A stretch of DNA of 43,766 nucleotides from Candidatus Methylobacter favarea (GCF_902806695.1 NZ_CADCXN010000059.1:1-43766), one strand, 5' to 3'; counted from the first letter of the stretch, positions 18,941 through 29,293 are shown. Made by a program: numbers and translations. Notes: generated from the sequence alone by a model not told the origin.

Positions 18941-19055
18941 GGCTGGATGTGTTTGTGATGGTTGGAAATATTTTACCCTATATGAGGCCTGTTCAATAAA
19001 TCACAAGACTTTTGGCATGACAAGCTGTGCTAAAGTAGGTCTTCAAACCGGTAAA

Positions 19056-20054
19056 ATGCCAATGATCGAAACCATTTATATTGAAGAAGCTATCCTGCAG
19101 CACCCTCGTGTTGACACTATTACCGCCCGTTTTCCGCAGGCTCGAATAATCACCTGCAGCCGGTACGGTGAAGTTTTTAATCCCAAAGCACAAAATTTCC
19201 GGCTGCAAAAGCAAAAGCCGGCGTTAATACTGGCGGAAAAATATAAAAACTTTGCCCTGCCTGCGCCTTCAGGTTACGGCATCGGCGCCACAAGAAATTA
19301 TTATTTTTCCCACATGCTCAACTGTTTGTACGATTGCCGGTATTGCTTTTTACAGGGCATGTACCAATCGGCCAATTATGTGCTGTTTGTCAATTACGAA
19401 GATTTTCAGGATGATATAGGGCAACTCTGTGCCAAATCGCCGGCTGAGGACATCCATTTTTTCTCCGGCTATGATTGCGACAGCCTGGCACTGGAGCCGG
19501 TAAGCGGATTTGCCGAACAGTTTTTACCGTTTTTTGAACAGCTTGCCAATGCCTGGCTGGAGCTAAGAACCAAAAGCACGCAGGTCAGAAGCTTGCTGAA
19601 TCGAGAACCACTGCCCCGCTGCATTGTGGCGTTTAGCCTGAACCCGGATGAAATAGCGACAAAAACCGAGGCTAAAGCGCCGTCTATACCACGCCGTCTT
19701 GAAGCAATGGCTAAATTACAGGAACACGGCTGGCTGCTGGGCCTGCGTTTTGATCCAGTGATTTATCAGACGGGCTGCCAGGAGCAGTATCAGCGTTTAT
19801 TTGAACAGGTCTTTTCCATGATTAATTTAAAACAGCTGCACTCGGTGAGTCTTGGCGTCTTCAGACTGCCCGAGAGCTACTTTAAAAAAGTCCATAAGCT
19901 TTACCCCGATGAAAAACTTTTTGCCGGCCCTTTAGCCAATCAGCAGGGAATGATTTCCTACAAGCAGGAACTGGAGCAGGAGATGATGCATTATTGCACT
20001 GAACAATTATTATCCTATATTCCTGAAGCCAAATTTTTCCCATGCGCGCCTTAA
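19056..20054 (+). CDS. SPL-family radical SAM protein
   Basis: A protein of about 332 residues similar to spore photoproduct lyase. It carries the radical-SAM cluster motif as CLYDCRYC in FSHMLNCLYDCRYCFLQGMY, plus FSGYDCDSLALEP, LELRTKSTQVRSLL, IVAFSLNPDEIA and GLRFDPVIYQ, all typical of the family in non-spore-formers. SPL proper reverses a thymine dimer in UV-damaged spores; in Gram-negative relatives the substrate is unproven, and repair or modification of a nucleic acid is only inference. The frame is open further upstream to 18699, but that part is antisense to proC and not family sequence; the ATG at 19056 (or 19062, MIETIYIEEAIL) is the plausible start. It overlaps the following SDR gene by 13 bases, implying coupling. 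Confidence 0.85.
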   Translation: MPMIETIYIEEAILQHPRVDTITARFPQARIITCSRYGEVFNPKAQNFRLQKQKPALILAEKYKNFALPAPSGYGIGATRNYYFSHMLNCLYDCRYCFLQGMYQSANYVLFVNYEDFQDDIGQLCAKSPAEDIHFFSGYDCDSLALEPVSGFAEQFLPFFEQLANAWLELRTKSTQVRSLLNREPLPRCIVAFSLNPDEIATKTEAKAPSIPRRLEAMAKLQEHGWLLGLRFDPVIYQTGCQEQYQRLFEQVFSMINLKQLHSVSLGVFRLPESYFKKVHKLYPDEKLFAGPLANQQGMISYKQELEQEMMHYCTEQLLSYIPEAKFFPCAP

Positions 20055-20758
20055 AGCGAACAGTGCTGGTCACAGGCGCCAGTTCCGGCATAGGGCGCGC
20101 CATTGCCGTACAGTTATTGCAGCAAGGGCATTATGTTATCGGGGCATCCCGGGATTGCCGCAAGTTTATACGGCAGCTCGACACCTTCAAGACGGTGCAG
20201 ATGGATTTGAGCCGGTTACAGGAATTACCGCAAAAACTCCGCGAACTGGTACAAAGCTTCCCGGAAATTGATGCGGTGGTTTTTTCAGCCGGCATGGGCC
20301 GGTTTGCTTCACTGGAGGAGTTTTCCTACGCCCAGATTGAAGCCCTGATGTCAATAAATTTTACCAGTCAGGCCTTTCTGGCCAAGGCGCTGCTGCCATA
20401 CTTAAAACGCAAAGCCCACAGCGACCTGATTTTTATCGGTTCCGAAGCCGCTTTAAAAGGCAGCCGCAAAGGCGCGGTCTATTGCGCTAGCAAATTTGCC
20501 TTGCGCGGTTTTACCCAGGCCTTGCGCGAAGAATGCAGCAACAGCAATATGCGGGTTTGTCTGATTAATCCCGGCATGGTCAAGACCGCATTTTTTGAGC
20601 ACTTGTCCTTTGAGCCGGGGGACGAGGAAAGCAATTACATTTTGCCTGAGGATGTGGCAGAGGCGGTGTCCTATGTACTCAATTCACGCTCAAAAATGAT
20701 GATAGATGAAATCAACCTGAGCCCTTTGAATAAAGTTGTCAAGTTTAAAAAGCCATGA
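20042..20758 (+). CDS. SDR family NAD(P)-dependent oxidoreductase
   Basis: A 238-residue classical short-chain dehydrogenase/reductase. TVLVTGASSGIGRAIAVQLL is the TGxxxGxG cofactor loop; VFSAGMGRF stands in place of NNAG; the catalytic serine lies in IFIGSEAALKG and the Y-x-x-x-K pair in YCASKFALRGFTQAL; NPGMVKTAFF follows. ASRDCRK after strand 2 suggests NADP(H) preference (basic residue), which is inference. Substrate unknown. It starts inside the 3' end of the SPL-like gene, so the two form a coupled operon. Gram-negative SPL-like genes are often found near oxidoreductases, but no pathway is proven. Confidence 0.92.
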   Translation: MRALKRTVLVTGASSGIGRAIAVQLLQQGHYVIGASRDCRKFIRQLDTFKTVQMDLSRLQELPQKLRELVQSFPEIDAVVFSAGMGRFASLEEFSYAQIEALMSINFTSQAFLAKALLPYLKRKAHSDLIFIGSEAALKGSRKGAVYCASKFALRGFTQALREECSNSNMRVCLINPGMVKTAFFEHLSFEPGDEESNYILPEDVAEAVSYVLNSRSKMMIDEINLSPLNKVVKFKKP

Positions 20759-20867
20759 TTAAAAAATGGATTCAACGTGAATTCATATAATAAATGCCAT
20801 TTCCAGCATTGAAATAATCAACTTTACTTTATATGTCAAATTTGATTTTATTTTAAAGGACTTAACT

Positions 20868-21115
20868 ATGAACCCTAAAGTGATTACCGCCCATGTTCCA
20901 AGGGAACTTGCCGAAAGGGTTAATTTAGTAGCCGCTTGCTTGGCTGCATTGTAAAACAGGCGCTGGCTGCTTGGCTCAGACAACAAAAAAGAGCGCGGCG
21001 GCTGACGGTGGAAGCACTTGCAGATGTTGATGCAGGTCATGTCATTGATCACCAAACGGTGCAAGCGTGGGCCAAAAGCCTGGATACCGATAAACCGCTG
21101 CCGATTTCGCGCTAA
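20868..21115 (+). pseudogene. Frameshifted RHH (CopG/ParD-type) antitoxin
   Basis: The ATG at 20868 follows AAGGA. The frame reads NPKVITAHVPRELAERVNLVA and stops at 20952-20954. From about 20948 another frame continues IVKQALAAWLRQQKRARRL, then TVEALADVDAGHVIDHQTVQAWAKSL and stops at 21113-21115. Joined, this is a ribbon-helix-helix antitoxin of about 85 residues ('VTAHVPxELAxRVD...IVKQALAxWL'), with its C-terminal toxin-binding tail intact. A small deletion between the two helices of the DNA-binding fold destroys it. The stop overlaps the toxin start (TAATG), the normal layout for a parDE-like pair. Confidence 0.8.
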
Positions 21116-21375
21116 TGCAGTTGAAGTGGACTAGCAAAACGCAGTCTGATTTGGCCCGGCTTTATGAATTCTGGCCACGGTAAGCAAACAAGCGGCGGCT
21201 CGTGCAGTTTAATCGTAAATAAACGCACCCTCGCGGCTTTTGGAACTGCTCTGTGTTTGCAAAAAACTGGAAGAGTTCGAGCCGAGCGAGACTCGTCGTA
21301 TCAGTACGAAATTTAGAAATCCTCTATCACTATATTGCGGCTGTGGCACGTGCGACGAACGGTAGCCATAACCGA
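21115..21375 (+). pseudogene. Decayed ParE-type toxin
   Basis: Begins at the TAATG junction with the antitoxin: QLKWTSKTQSDLARLYEFWPR is the ParE/RelE N-terminus ('WTxxAxxDLxRLYEFL') before a stop at about 21181. Later frames read KLEEFEPSETRRI (near 21265-21300) and YEI*KSSITILRLWHVRR (21305-21355), matching the ParE C-terminus ('YEIxGxxIxILRLWHxRE'). Several shifts and stops make it inactive. Together with the antitoxin relic it is a dead RHH-ParE type II toxin-antitoxin locus. Confidence 0.75.
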
Positions 21376-22267
21376 TGGGCCTTAATGCAGCGTAAGCGCC
21401 CCACCGTGCTATATAACCGGGGGTGTGAACGCTGGAGTTTAATCGGCTGAGCCCATAGAGCAGTTCATCACTGCTTCTATTGGCCCAGGCGGGAGTTTTT
21501 CAAGCCTGTCTTTCAGCTGAAGGCCTAGCGGAGCGCTGTAGCCAGTCGACATCGGCAGCCAATTGCCGCTGCGTCTGACTGAGCGCAAACCCTGTATTAC
21601 TGACCTTGAATCAGCCCAAGCGCAGCCCTTCCCCGCAGCAGCTTAGGGTTGCCCAACCTGAATGCAGAGCCCGCCCAAGGCCAAGGACAGATGCAGCAGG
21701 GGGAATATTTGTTAAATGACACGGTTGGGCACTTACAATGCCACAAGCTGTAAAACTTCTCCAGAACGATTTATTTTCTTCTTATCCCAACTATTAGCTT
21801 ATCAAGCTGAATAATTATGGGTAAAAGCGCTTCAATTTAATACCAGCATTATTCGTGGACAAGCGCCAGTCGATGGATTTACCGGCTTGGTCTCGGCATT
21901 TCCAAGCCTTCAGGCAGACGTGCCACCTAACGCTTCTTTATTTGCAGAGCTCTGAAGAGTTCTTACTGGAGTGATTCAATCCAGTAAGACACCCGTTTAG
22001 CCTCCTCATTTATCTGATAGGTAAACTGCTAGGTTGCTGGTTTTAACCCCAGTATGCTCTGCAAATTCAGCAGGGGCGTTTTTTACCCCATCCTGGATAC
22101 TTGCTTTTAATTTCTGGTTCTTTTTGAGTTGCTTCTGATGGCTAACCCACGTAAGCTTTAGGTTCGCTCATGAAGCGAGAGTAATCATAAAAACAGGTTT
22201 CGTAGAGCTCCTCAATGCGGAATCAAATAAACAATAAACTGAGGTGTAATTTTTGGAGATATGATCT
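21376..22267. other. Unassigned region before the DUF1097 gene
   Basis: Nearly 900 bases without a gene I can name. There are isolated coding-like runs on the plus strand, for example IIRGQAPVDGFTGLVSAFPSL near 21850, but all are short and stopped. It may be further eroded mobile DNA. The last 60 bases should contain the promoter of the next gene. Confidence 0.45.
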
Positions 22268-22792
22268 ATGAATAGTCTAACCGCGCTCTCTTTAAGTATT
22301 GGTGTTCTGGCCGGATTGGCAACATTTTTAGCAGTAGGTCCTGCTAGCGGTATTTTTTTTATATGGGCGGCTACCATTGCCTGGGCGGCTTTTTTTGCTC
22401 TGGGCGGTAATAACGAAGCTTTAAAAAACACAATTATCTGCGGAATTTTCGGAGTTTTCATGGCCTGGTTAACAGCGATTCAGATTACCAATATTCCCTC
22501 AACAATATTTCTTGGCTTTCCGTTCTGGGCGGCTGTCGCGGTAACGGTTTCAGTGGTAGTTTTATGCTTTGCTGCAAATATTCCGCAGCTTTCGTCCATA
22601 CCGGCTAGCGTACTGGGTTATTCAGCAACATTTGCCTATCTGTTGCAAACCCCTGACAAATTAAATAAAGAAGTCTTACTGAGCGTTGGCCTGAGCAATC
22701 CTCTGATTGTGATATCCCTCTCCCTCGTGATAGGCGCCTATTTTGGACTTTATTCAGCAAAATTAAGCGCCTTGTGGACTAAGGAAAGCTAA
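22268..22792 (+). CDS. DUF1097 family membrane protein
   Basis: A 174-residue hydrophobic protein with about five to six membrane helices: LSIGVLAGLATFLAVGPA, GIFFIWAATIAWAAFFALGG, NTIICGIFGVFMAWLTAI, FPFWAAVAVTVSVVVLCFAA, IPASVLGYSATFAYLL and PLIVISLSLVIGAYFGLYSA. The pattern, length and 'WAATIAWAAFFALGG' block fit DUF1097 (YcdZ-like) inner-membrane proteins, whose function is unknown. The ATG at 22268 follows GGAGATATG, a fair Shine-Dalgarno. It stands alone, ending convergently with the two-gene coiled-coil operon 190 bases on. Confidence 0.8.
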   Translation: MNSLTALSLSIGVLAGLATFLAVGPASGIFFIWAATIAWAAFFALGGNNEALKNTIICGIFGVFMAWLTAIQITNIPSTIFLGFPFWAAVAVTVSVVVLCFAANIPQLSSIPASVLGYSATFAYLLQTPDKLNKEVLLSVGLSNPLIVISLSLVIGAYFGLYSAKLSALWTKES

Positions 22793-22981
22793 GTTAAAAT
22801 AAATTACCGGATTTCCAAGCTATAAAACTGATCTTTAATAGATTACAGTAAAAGATTACAGTTGACCTCTGGCCGCCTGTCAGCATCCCTTTCAGCATGA
22901 CTATTATTCTTCTGATACAGGCGGTCAGCGTTATATTTAAATGTTGACTATATGTCGGCTTGAAATCTCATAGAACGTTCA

Positions 22982-24319
22982 TTAATTTGGTTTATCTTGT
23001 AAACGTTCCGGATTATCCATATCCCCGCTCGCCTCTCTGATAGCCCGCGCCAATTCGGCCCGCTGCTTATCCAGTACCAGCCATTCGATTTCGCGGCGCA
23101 AATAATCATCTTTATTTTTGGTTGCTTCAGCACGCAGTTCCAGTTCTTTCTGCTCTGCTTCCAGCTGCATTTCTTTCAAGCGCATTTGATGTCTTATTTT
23201 TTCCGCTTCCAATTTTTCCAGTAGCTTTTGATGATCTTGTTGATAAGCTTCCCGTTCTTTAATTTCAGCTTCAAGCTCAAGTTGTTTTAACCGTAGTTCC
23301 TGTTTTTTTGCCTCGTGCCATTTAAGCTGTTGGTTTTCATAAGCGCGGATTTCTGCATTCAGATCCCTTTCTTTCAAAATTGCCTCATGCTCAAGCTTGC
23401 GGTTGTGCATATCCTGTTCAATTTGCTGTTGTTTGGGCTGCTGATCCTTGTTGAATTGAATTTCTGCGTCCTGCTCTATGGCTTTTAAATGTTTTTCATG
23501 TTTGATTTTTTCCGCATATAAACGTTTTTCCACAGCATATTGTGCAATCAGCTGTTGCTGCTGGTCTTCCAGCAATCGCCTGGTATTTTCAGCGGCCAGC
23601 GCTTGTTTGTGCTGCTGTATTTCATTCTCCTGATTAACATCTTTCAAACGCTGCAAATCCAGTTCTTCCTTCTGGCGGAAAAGTTCCTGAGCCTGTTTTT
23701 CACGAAAATCAAAATTCTTTTGTAAAACGTTGAGATAAACTGATTCCCGAATGAATCGACTGTCAAGTTTTGAATTTTCGGAAAGCTCTTCAAAACCTGG
23801 ATTCAATGAGCAGATAGTCCGGCATTGGATATGCTTTAATATCAACGTTTCATTGATAATAGTTTCAATTCCCCTCTCCACATCCGTGAGTCCTGTTTGA
23901 AGCCAGGCGCTATCTTTAAGATTGTGCAGTTCAGCATCAACAATATTCTTTATCAAGCGGTTATAATTTGATTTGATATGACTATTAATTTCCGGTAATT
24001 CCTCCCAGTTTCTTTGGACATAATTAAAAGTCGCCTGAAAATGAATATTCAATTCGGCCCGCATGGTACAAAATCCGCCATACAGCATAATTTTAAAGCT
24101 TAAGTTCCATTCTTCTATGGGTAATGAGTAAACGCTATGGAAAAAGCGCGGAATGAATTTTGCAGGGCGGAGGAAAAGTCTGCGATAAGGGCCCAAGCTG
24201 GAAATGACCACTTTTCTTTCCCCGTCAAACCCCGGATCCCAAACAGCTTGCCGGGAATCGGTCAAGTCAGAATTAAAGTCCGCTAACCAAGCATCCAGAG
24301 ACGATTCACTGCTGCTCAT
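22982..24319 (-). CDS. SPFH-like domain protein with long coiled coil
   Basis: About 445 residues, unknown as a whole. Residues ~25-210 look like a Band-7/SPFH-type domain: ERKVVISSLGPYRRLFLRPA, FCTMRAELNIHFQATFNYVQ, LPEINSHIKSNYNRLIKNIV, GLTDVERGIETIINETLIL and QCRTICSLNPGFEEL resemble the 'R-x-D-I-x-F...IxxxYxxLIxxIV...IExxIxxxL' order, but this is recognition by eye. Residues ~215-415 are almost pure coiled coil rich in Q, E, K and L, ending in a polar tail. No signal peptide or membrane helix is visible, so it may be recruited by the membrane partner upstream. I start it at the ATG 24319 (MSSSESSLDAWLADF): it overlaps the partner's 3' end by 14 bases; an in-frame upstream start (24427) would overlap by 122. 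Both genes are intact, suggesting function. Confidence 0.7.
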   Translation of the reverse strand: MSSSESSLDAWLADFNSDLTDSRQAVWDPGFDGERKVVISSLGPYRRLFLRPAKFIPRFFHSVYSLPIEEWNLSFKIMLYGGFCTMRAELNIHFQATFNYVQRNWEELPEINSHIKSNYNRLIKNIVDAELHNLKDSAWLQTGLTDVERGIETIINETLILKHIQCRTICSLNPGFEELSENSKLDSRFIRESVYLNVLQKNFDFREKQAQELFRQKEELDLQRLKDVNQENEIQQHKQALAAENTRRLLEDQQQQLIAQYAVEKRLYAEKIKHEKHLKAIEQDAEIQFNKDQQPKQQQIEQDMHNRKLEHEAILKERDLNAEIRAYENQQLKWHEAKKQELRLKQLELEAEIKEREAYQQDHQKLLEKLEAEKIRHQMRLKEMQLEAEQKELELRAEATKNKDDYLRREIEWLVLDKQRAELARAIREASGDMDNPERLQDKPN

Positions 24320-25577
24320 GGGCCAGTGGATTGTTTTCAGAAGATGAAGCTGATTGGGATCGTGTTTTAATGGCTCTAAGCTTCGCTCCCATCCGATCTG
24401 CAATAAGGGGATATAGATTCGGAGCAAACTCCACTGATCTTTTATCGATTTTGCGCAGGAATCCGCGGCTCAAAAGAAAACCGACGGCGAACATTCGAGA
24501 CCAGTCGGAATAACGCCTGGCACGTTCAATCTCGGATTTCTCAATCACCATTTCCAGTTCATCGTTTTCATTAATTCTAAATTCCGAAAATTGCCGCAGA
24601 CATTCAAGGACTAATTCCTGCTCATGCTCGGATAAGGGGCCAGGCGCTGTAAATTCCAGACGATAAGAAAGCAAAACAGTAAAAAAATCAACCAATGCGG
24701 CGCAGGCGAAAGCAAACGGAGAAAATCCTGTCCACATGGAAAAGGAGGGAGTCAGGCCCTGGATAAACTGGCCGTAGGTCATGAGCACCGGCGCTTGGGG
24801 AATAGTATTTCCGACACTGGTCGCCAATTGATTGAACCTGAGCTGTACCTCCTGCAATCCGGCTACCACTAAAGGATAATTATTTTTAAGATCTGTTTCA
24901 AGATGATTCAGACTGGTTTGCAATTTTCGTATATCTTCATCCAGCAAGTGAAATCCCCGGTCAAGCTGGTCGAACTTATCCTTTTTGGTCTGATAGAGCT
25001 GGTTATAATGCTTCCAGAAATGCCCTTCCCCTACCAGATTTTTATAGGCTGCCGGCACATGGGGAAGCGTTCCGAAATAAGCTTGAGAAGCCTCCGCCGT
25101 CGCTTTCTCCAATTCGCTGTTTTGCTGCTTTAAAATACCGCTCCGGGCGAAAACAATTGCAGTCAGGTAATCATTCACCTCCTGGCGAACCTTATTTAAT
25201 CGGCTAATATGAATATTTTCGCTTTGAGAAATTTCATAAAATCTGAAATATGAAAATGTGACTGATGCAGAGATAGCCACTACCAAAGATACTAATACGC
25301 TTAAATAGCGTAAGCGGTTAGCCCTCCAGTGCAGGGCTGCAATTTCCAGAGAACAGATCACAATAACCGACTGAACGGCAATCGTGATAGCCAGTGCGAT
25401 CCATGGGATAATAAAATGCGACAAGCCGTAATAGGTAGTAAATCCTGCCGTCACACTGAGCATTAACACAATCGGAATCGACCATATTCTCAATATACCG
25501 ACGAACAGCGTCTGGATTCTGTTGATTAAACTACCAAGTCCATCCTTATTGATTTGAAAAACGCTTTTTGTTTCCAT
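24306..25577 (-). CDS. Four-helix membrane protein, partner of coiled-coil protein
   Basis: A 423-residue protein I do not recognise. Helices are predicted by eye at ~32-52 (WSIPIVLMLSVTAGFTTYYG), 54-80 (FIIPWIALAITIAVQSVIVI), 91-113 (YLSVLVSLVVAISASVTFSY) and 284-306 (FSPFAFACAALVDFFTVLLS). Residues ~114-280 between helices 3 and 4 would be periplasmic if the N-terminus is inside; they contain long amphipathic stretches (FDQLDRGFHLLDEDIRKLQ, SLNHLETDLKNNYPLVVAGL) typical of coiled coil. The C-terminal ~115 residues would be cytoplasmic, with a charged block LSEHEQELVLECLRQF and ARRYSDWSRMFAVGFLLSRG, and would be close to the SPFH-like partner. It is first in the two-gene operon; its stop overlaps the partner start by 14 bases. 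Function unknown; scaffolding or envelope stress are guesses. Confidence 0.7.
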   Translation of the reverse strand: METKSVFQINKDGLGSLINRIQTLFVGILRIWSIPIVLMLSVTAGFTTYYGLSHFIIPWIALAITIAVQSVIVICSLEIAALHWRANRLRYLSVLVSLVVAISASVTFSYFRFYEISQSENIHISRLNKVRQEVNDYLTAIVFARSGILKQQNSELEKATAEASQAYFGTLPHVPAAYKNLVGEGHFWKHYNQLYQTKKDKFDQLDRGFHLLDEDIRKLQTSLNHLETDLKNNYPLVVAGLQEVQLRFNQLATSVGNTIPQAPVLMTYGQFIQGLTPSFSMWTGFSPFAFACAALVDFFTVLLSYRLEFTAPGPLSEHEQELVLECLRQFSEFRINENDELEMVIEKSEIERARRYSDWSRMFAVGFLLSRGFLRKIDKRSVEFAPNLYPLIADRMGAKLRAIKTRSQSASSSENNPLAHEQQ

Positions 25578-25917
25578 CGCCTTTTTGGCTGTTATTATTT
25601 AGCGATTAACGTTCCAGATAAACCCGCGAAGAATTAATGCAAATAAGGGTTAATGATTTCCAAATGAAGTCTATGTAATAAAAAATAAAAATGCAAATAG
25701 CCTGTTATTTATTTAATGTCCATGAGGTTAAAGCTGACTGTTAATCCTTTTTATTAGTACTAGTTGTTGAAATGCCCTTTGATTTGGAACGAACTTGAGG
25801 TAAAAGAGGATAATTACAATTTTATTAAGAAATCTAGTAGAATTACGTCATTTAACTGTATGGGAAAGAAAATTAAGTAACAAGGATGTTGCTATTTTTA
25901 ACATAAAGCCAATTGTT

Positions 25918-25948
25918 TTGGCAGTGATTTTTCAAATACGAATATAAT
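25918..25948 (+). promoter_or_regulatory. Possible ilv operon promoter
   Basis: TTGGCA (25918-25923) and a consensus TATAAT (25943-25948) with a 19-base spacer, 45 bases before the ilvI start. Spacing is longer than ideal. The 415-base gap 25578-25992 holds no other gene I can see and no recognisable leader peptide rich in Leu/Val/Ile. Confidence 0.45.
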
Positions 25949-25992
25949 CGGCTTGAAAATCGAAATCATATTTTAAGTTTAGAGGTATTAGC

Positions 25993-27729
25993 GTGGAGCT
26001 AAGCGGTGCACAAATCGTGGTTCAAAGTCTTAAGGACGAGGGGGTAGAATATATTTTTGGCTATCCTGGCGGGGCGGTATTGCATTTATATGATGCTATT
26101 TTTCAACAGGACGATGTCAAACATATCCTGGTTCGGCATGAACAAGGCGCAACTCATGCAGCTGATGGTTATGCGCGCGCCACCGGCAAGCCGGGTGTGG
26201 TGCTGGTTACTTCCGGGCCCGGCGCTACCAATGCCGTAACAGGTATTGCCACTGCTTATATGGATTCCATTCCCATGGTGGTAATTTCCGGCCAAGTGCC
26301 GTCTCCGGTAATTGGCAGCGATGCCTTCCAGGAAGTCGATATGATCGGTATTAGCCGTCCTTGCGTTAAGCATAACTTTCTGGTCAAGGATGTGACCCAA
26401 TTAGCCGAGACCATAAAAAAAGCCTTTTATGTAGCCACAACCGGCCGTCCCGGACCTGTCGTTGTTGATGTACCCAAAGATATGACGGATCCAAGAATAA
26501 AAGTACCTTATAAGTACCCTAAAAATGTAGTTATGCGTTCTTACAATCCCTCAATTAGCGGGCACAAAGGCCAGATAAAAAAAGCGGTAGAGCTATTACT
26601 AACTGCCCATAAGCCGATAATTTATTCCGGCGGCGGCGTAGTATTGGGGGAAGCCAGTAAGGAACTGACTGAGTTTACTCAAACATTGGGTTATCCAATT
26701 ACCAATACCCTGATGGGGCTGGGCGCTTACCCGGCAACTGACAAGCAATTCATCGGCATGCTCGGTATGCACGGTACCTATGAGGCTAATATGGCAATGC
26801 ATGAGAGCGATGTCATCATTGCTATCGGGGCGCGCTTTGATGATCGGGTAACCGGTAAGCTGGATCAATTTTGTCCCTATGCCACGGTCATTCATATTGA
26901 CGTGGATCCTGCCTCCATTTCCAAAACCGTTAAAGTCGATATTCCTATTGTGGGTGAAGTTAAGCCGGTACTGGAGCAGATGCTAGAGTTAATTAAGGAC
27001 AGTAAAAAGAAACCCGACAAAAAAGCCTTGGAAGCCTGGTGGAATCAAATTGAGCAATGGCGCTCAGTCAAATGTCTGGAGTTTGACCGTGGCAGTCGCC
27101 TGATTAAGCCGCAATATGTCATTGAGCAACTGTATGAAGTTACTAAAGGCGATGCTTACGTTACTTCGGATGTAGGTCAGCATCAGATGTGGGCAGCCCA
27201 ATATTATCATTTTGATAAGCCTCGCCGCTGGATCAATTCCGGAGGCCTGGGCACAATGGGCTTCGGTCTGCCCGCTGCAATCGGTGTTAAGTTAGCGTTT
27301 CCCGATGCCGATGTGGCCTGCGTTACCGGCGAAGCCAGCATCCAGATGTGCATCCAGGAATTATCGACTGCGCTGCAGTACAAAACGCCAGTAAAAATCA
27401 TTAACCTGAATAATCGTTACATGGGCATGGTAAGGCAATGGCAGGAGTTCTCCTACGAAAGCCGCTACTCGCATTCCTACCTCGATACTCTTCCGGAATT
27501 TGTCAAGCTTGCAGAAGCTTATGGTCATGTCGGGATGCGCATTGATAAGCCCGAAGAAGTCAGGTCCGCGCTGGAAGAAGCTTTCGCCTTGAAAGACCGC
27601 ACGGTATTTCTGGATATCATTACTGACAGAACTGAAAACGTCTACCCGATGATTGAGGCTGGTAAAGGTCATCACGATATGAAGTTAAGAGTCGCGTTGG
27701 GTACATCGACCGATAGGGAACTGGCTTAA
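25993..27729 (+). CDS. ilvI: Acetolactate synthase large subunit
   Basis: A 578-residue catalytic subunit (AHAS III-type) forming acetolactate or acetohydroxybutyrate with ThDP and FAD in valine, leucine and isoleucine synthesis. It shows [17 protein letters not shown], the catalytic glutamate in [17 protein letters not shown] (E50), [39 protein letters not shown] (FAD region), and the ThDP motif beginning [18 protein letters not shown] and ending [16 protein letters not shown]. The classical GDGS of the metal site reads GEAS here; related gammaproteobacterial enzymes commonly have GEGS, so E is expected and only the A is unusual. Start is GTG at 25993 with AGAGG upstream. The stop overlaps the ilvH start in TAATG. 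Confidence 0.96.
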   Translation: MELSGAQIVVQSLKDEGVEYIFGYPGGAVLHLYDAIFQQDDVKHILVRHEQGATHAADGYARATGKPGVVLVTSGPGATNAVTGIATAYMDSIPMVVISGQVPSPVIGSDAFQEVDMIGISRPCVKHNFLVKDVTQLAETIKKAFYVATTGRPGPVVVDVPKDMTDPRIKVPYKYPKNVVMRSYNPSISGHKGQIKKAVELLLTAHKPIIYSGGGVVLGEASKELTEFTQTLGYPITNTLMGLGAYPATDKQFIGMLGMHGTYEANMAMHESDVIIAIGARFDDRVTGKLDQFCPYATVIHIDVDPASISKTVKVDIPIVGEVKPVLEQMLELIKDSKKKPDKKALEAWWNQIEQWRSVKCLEFDRGSRLIKPQYVIEQLYEVTKGDAYVTSDVGQHQMWAAQYYHFDKPRRWINSGGLGTMGFGLPAAIGVKLAFPDADVACVTGEASIQMCIQELSTALQYKTPVKIINLNNRYMGMVRQWQEFSYESRYSHSYLDTLPEFVKLAEAYGHVGMRIDKPEEVRSALEEAFALKDRTVFLDIITDRTENVYPMIEAGKGHHDMKLRVALGTSTDRELA

Positions 27730-28220
27730 TGAGACATATCATTTCAATTTTGATGGAAAATGAATCCGGCGCCTTGTCACGTGTGGCAGGCCTGTTTTCC
27801 GCGCGCGGCTATAATATTGAATCATTAACCGTAGCGCCTACTGAAGATGCCAGTTTATCGAGAATGACATTGGTCACGCGGGGCAATGAAGACATTATCG
27901 AGCAGATCACCAAACAGCTGAATAAATTGATTGATGTGGTTAAATTGATTGATTTGGCCGATTCCGCTCATATTGAGCGGGAACTGATGATGATTAAAAT
28001 CAAGACCACCGAACATACCCGTCATGAAGTCAGAAGCATGGCGAATATCTTCCGCGGCAGAATTCTTGATGTGACCCCGACTTCTTATGTTGTCGAGATG
28101 ACCGGGCCTTCGGAAAAGCTGGATGCTTTTGTTGCAGCTATTGATTCAGATACTATCATTGAAGTTGCGCGCTCGGGGCCGACAGGCATTTCCAGGGGCG
28201 AAAAGGGGCTACGTTTATAA
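27729..28220 (+). CDS. ilvH: Acetolactate synthase small (regulatory) subunit
   Basis: A 163-residue regulatory subunit that binds IlvI, raises its activity and confers valine inhibition. The N-terminal ACT domain is clear: HIISILMENESGALSRVAGLFSARGYNIESLTVAPTED (written in shorter blocks: ISILMENESGALSRVAGLF, RGYNIESLTVAPTED), followed by MTLVTRGNEDIIEQITKQLNK and the second domain with ELMMIKIKT, VRSMANIFRGRILDV and YVVEMTG. It starts at the A of TAATG overlapping the ilvI stop, so the two subunits are translationally coupled. Length equals E. coli IlvH. Confidence 0.96.
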   Translation: MRHIISILMENESGALSRVAGLFSARGYNIESLTVAPTEDASLSRMTLVTRGNEDIIEQITKQLNKLIDVVKLIDLADSAHIERELMMIKIKTTEHTRHEVRSMANIFRGRILDVTPTSYVVEMTGPSEKLDAFVAAIDSDTIIEVARSGPTGISRGEKGLRL

Positions 28221-28240
28221 CCCCAGCCCCACGCACTTAG

Positions 28241-29293
<1,053 letters not shown>

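Noticed and set aside
18699-19055. N-terminal extension of the SPL-like protein
   Set aside because: This part is antisense to proC and shows no family sequence; homology starts at MIETIYIEEAIL.
24320-24427. Longer start for the coiled-coil protein
   Set aside because: It would overlap the membrane protein gene by 122 bases; the ATG at 24319 gives a normal short overlap.
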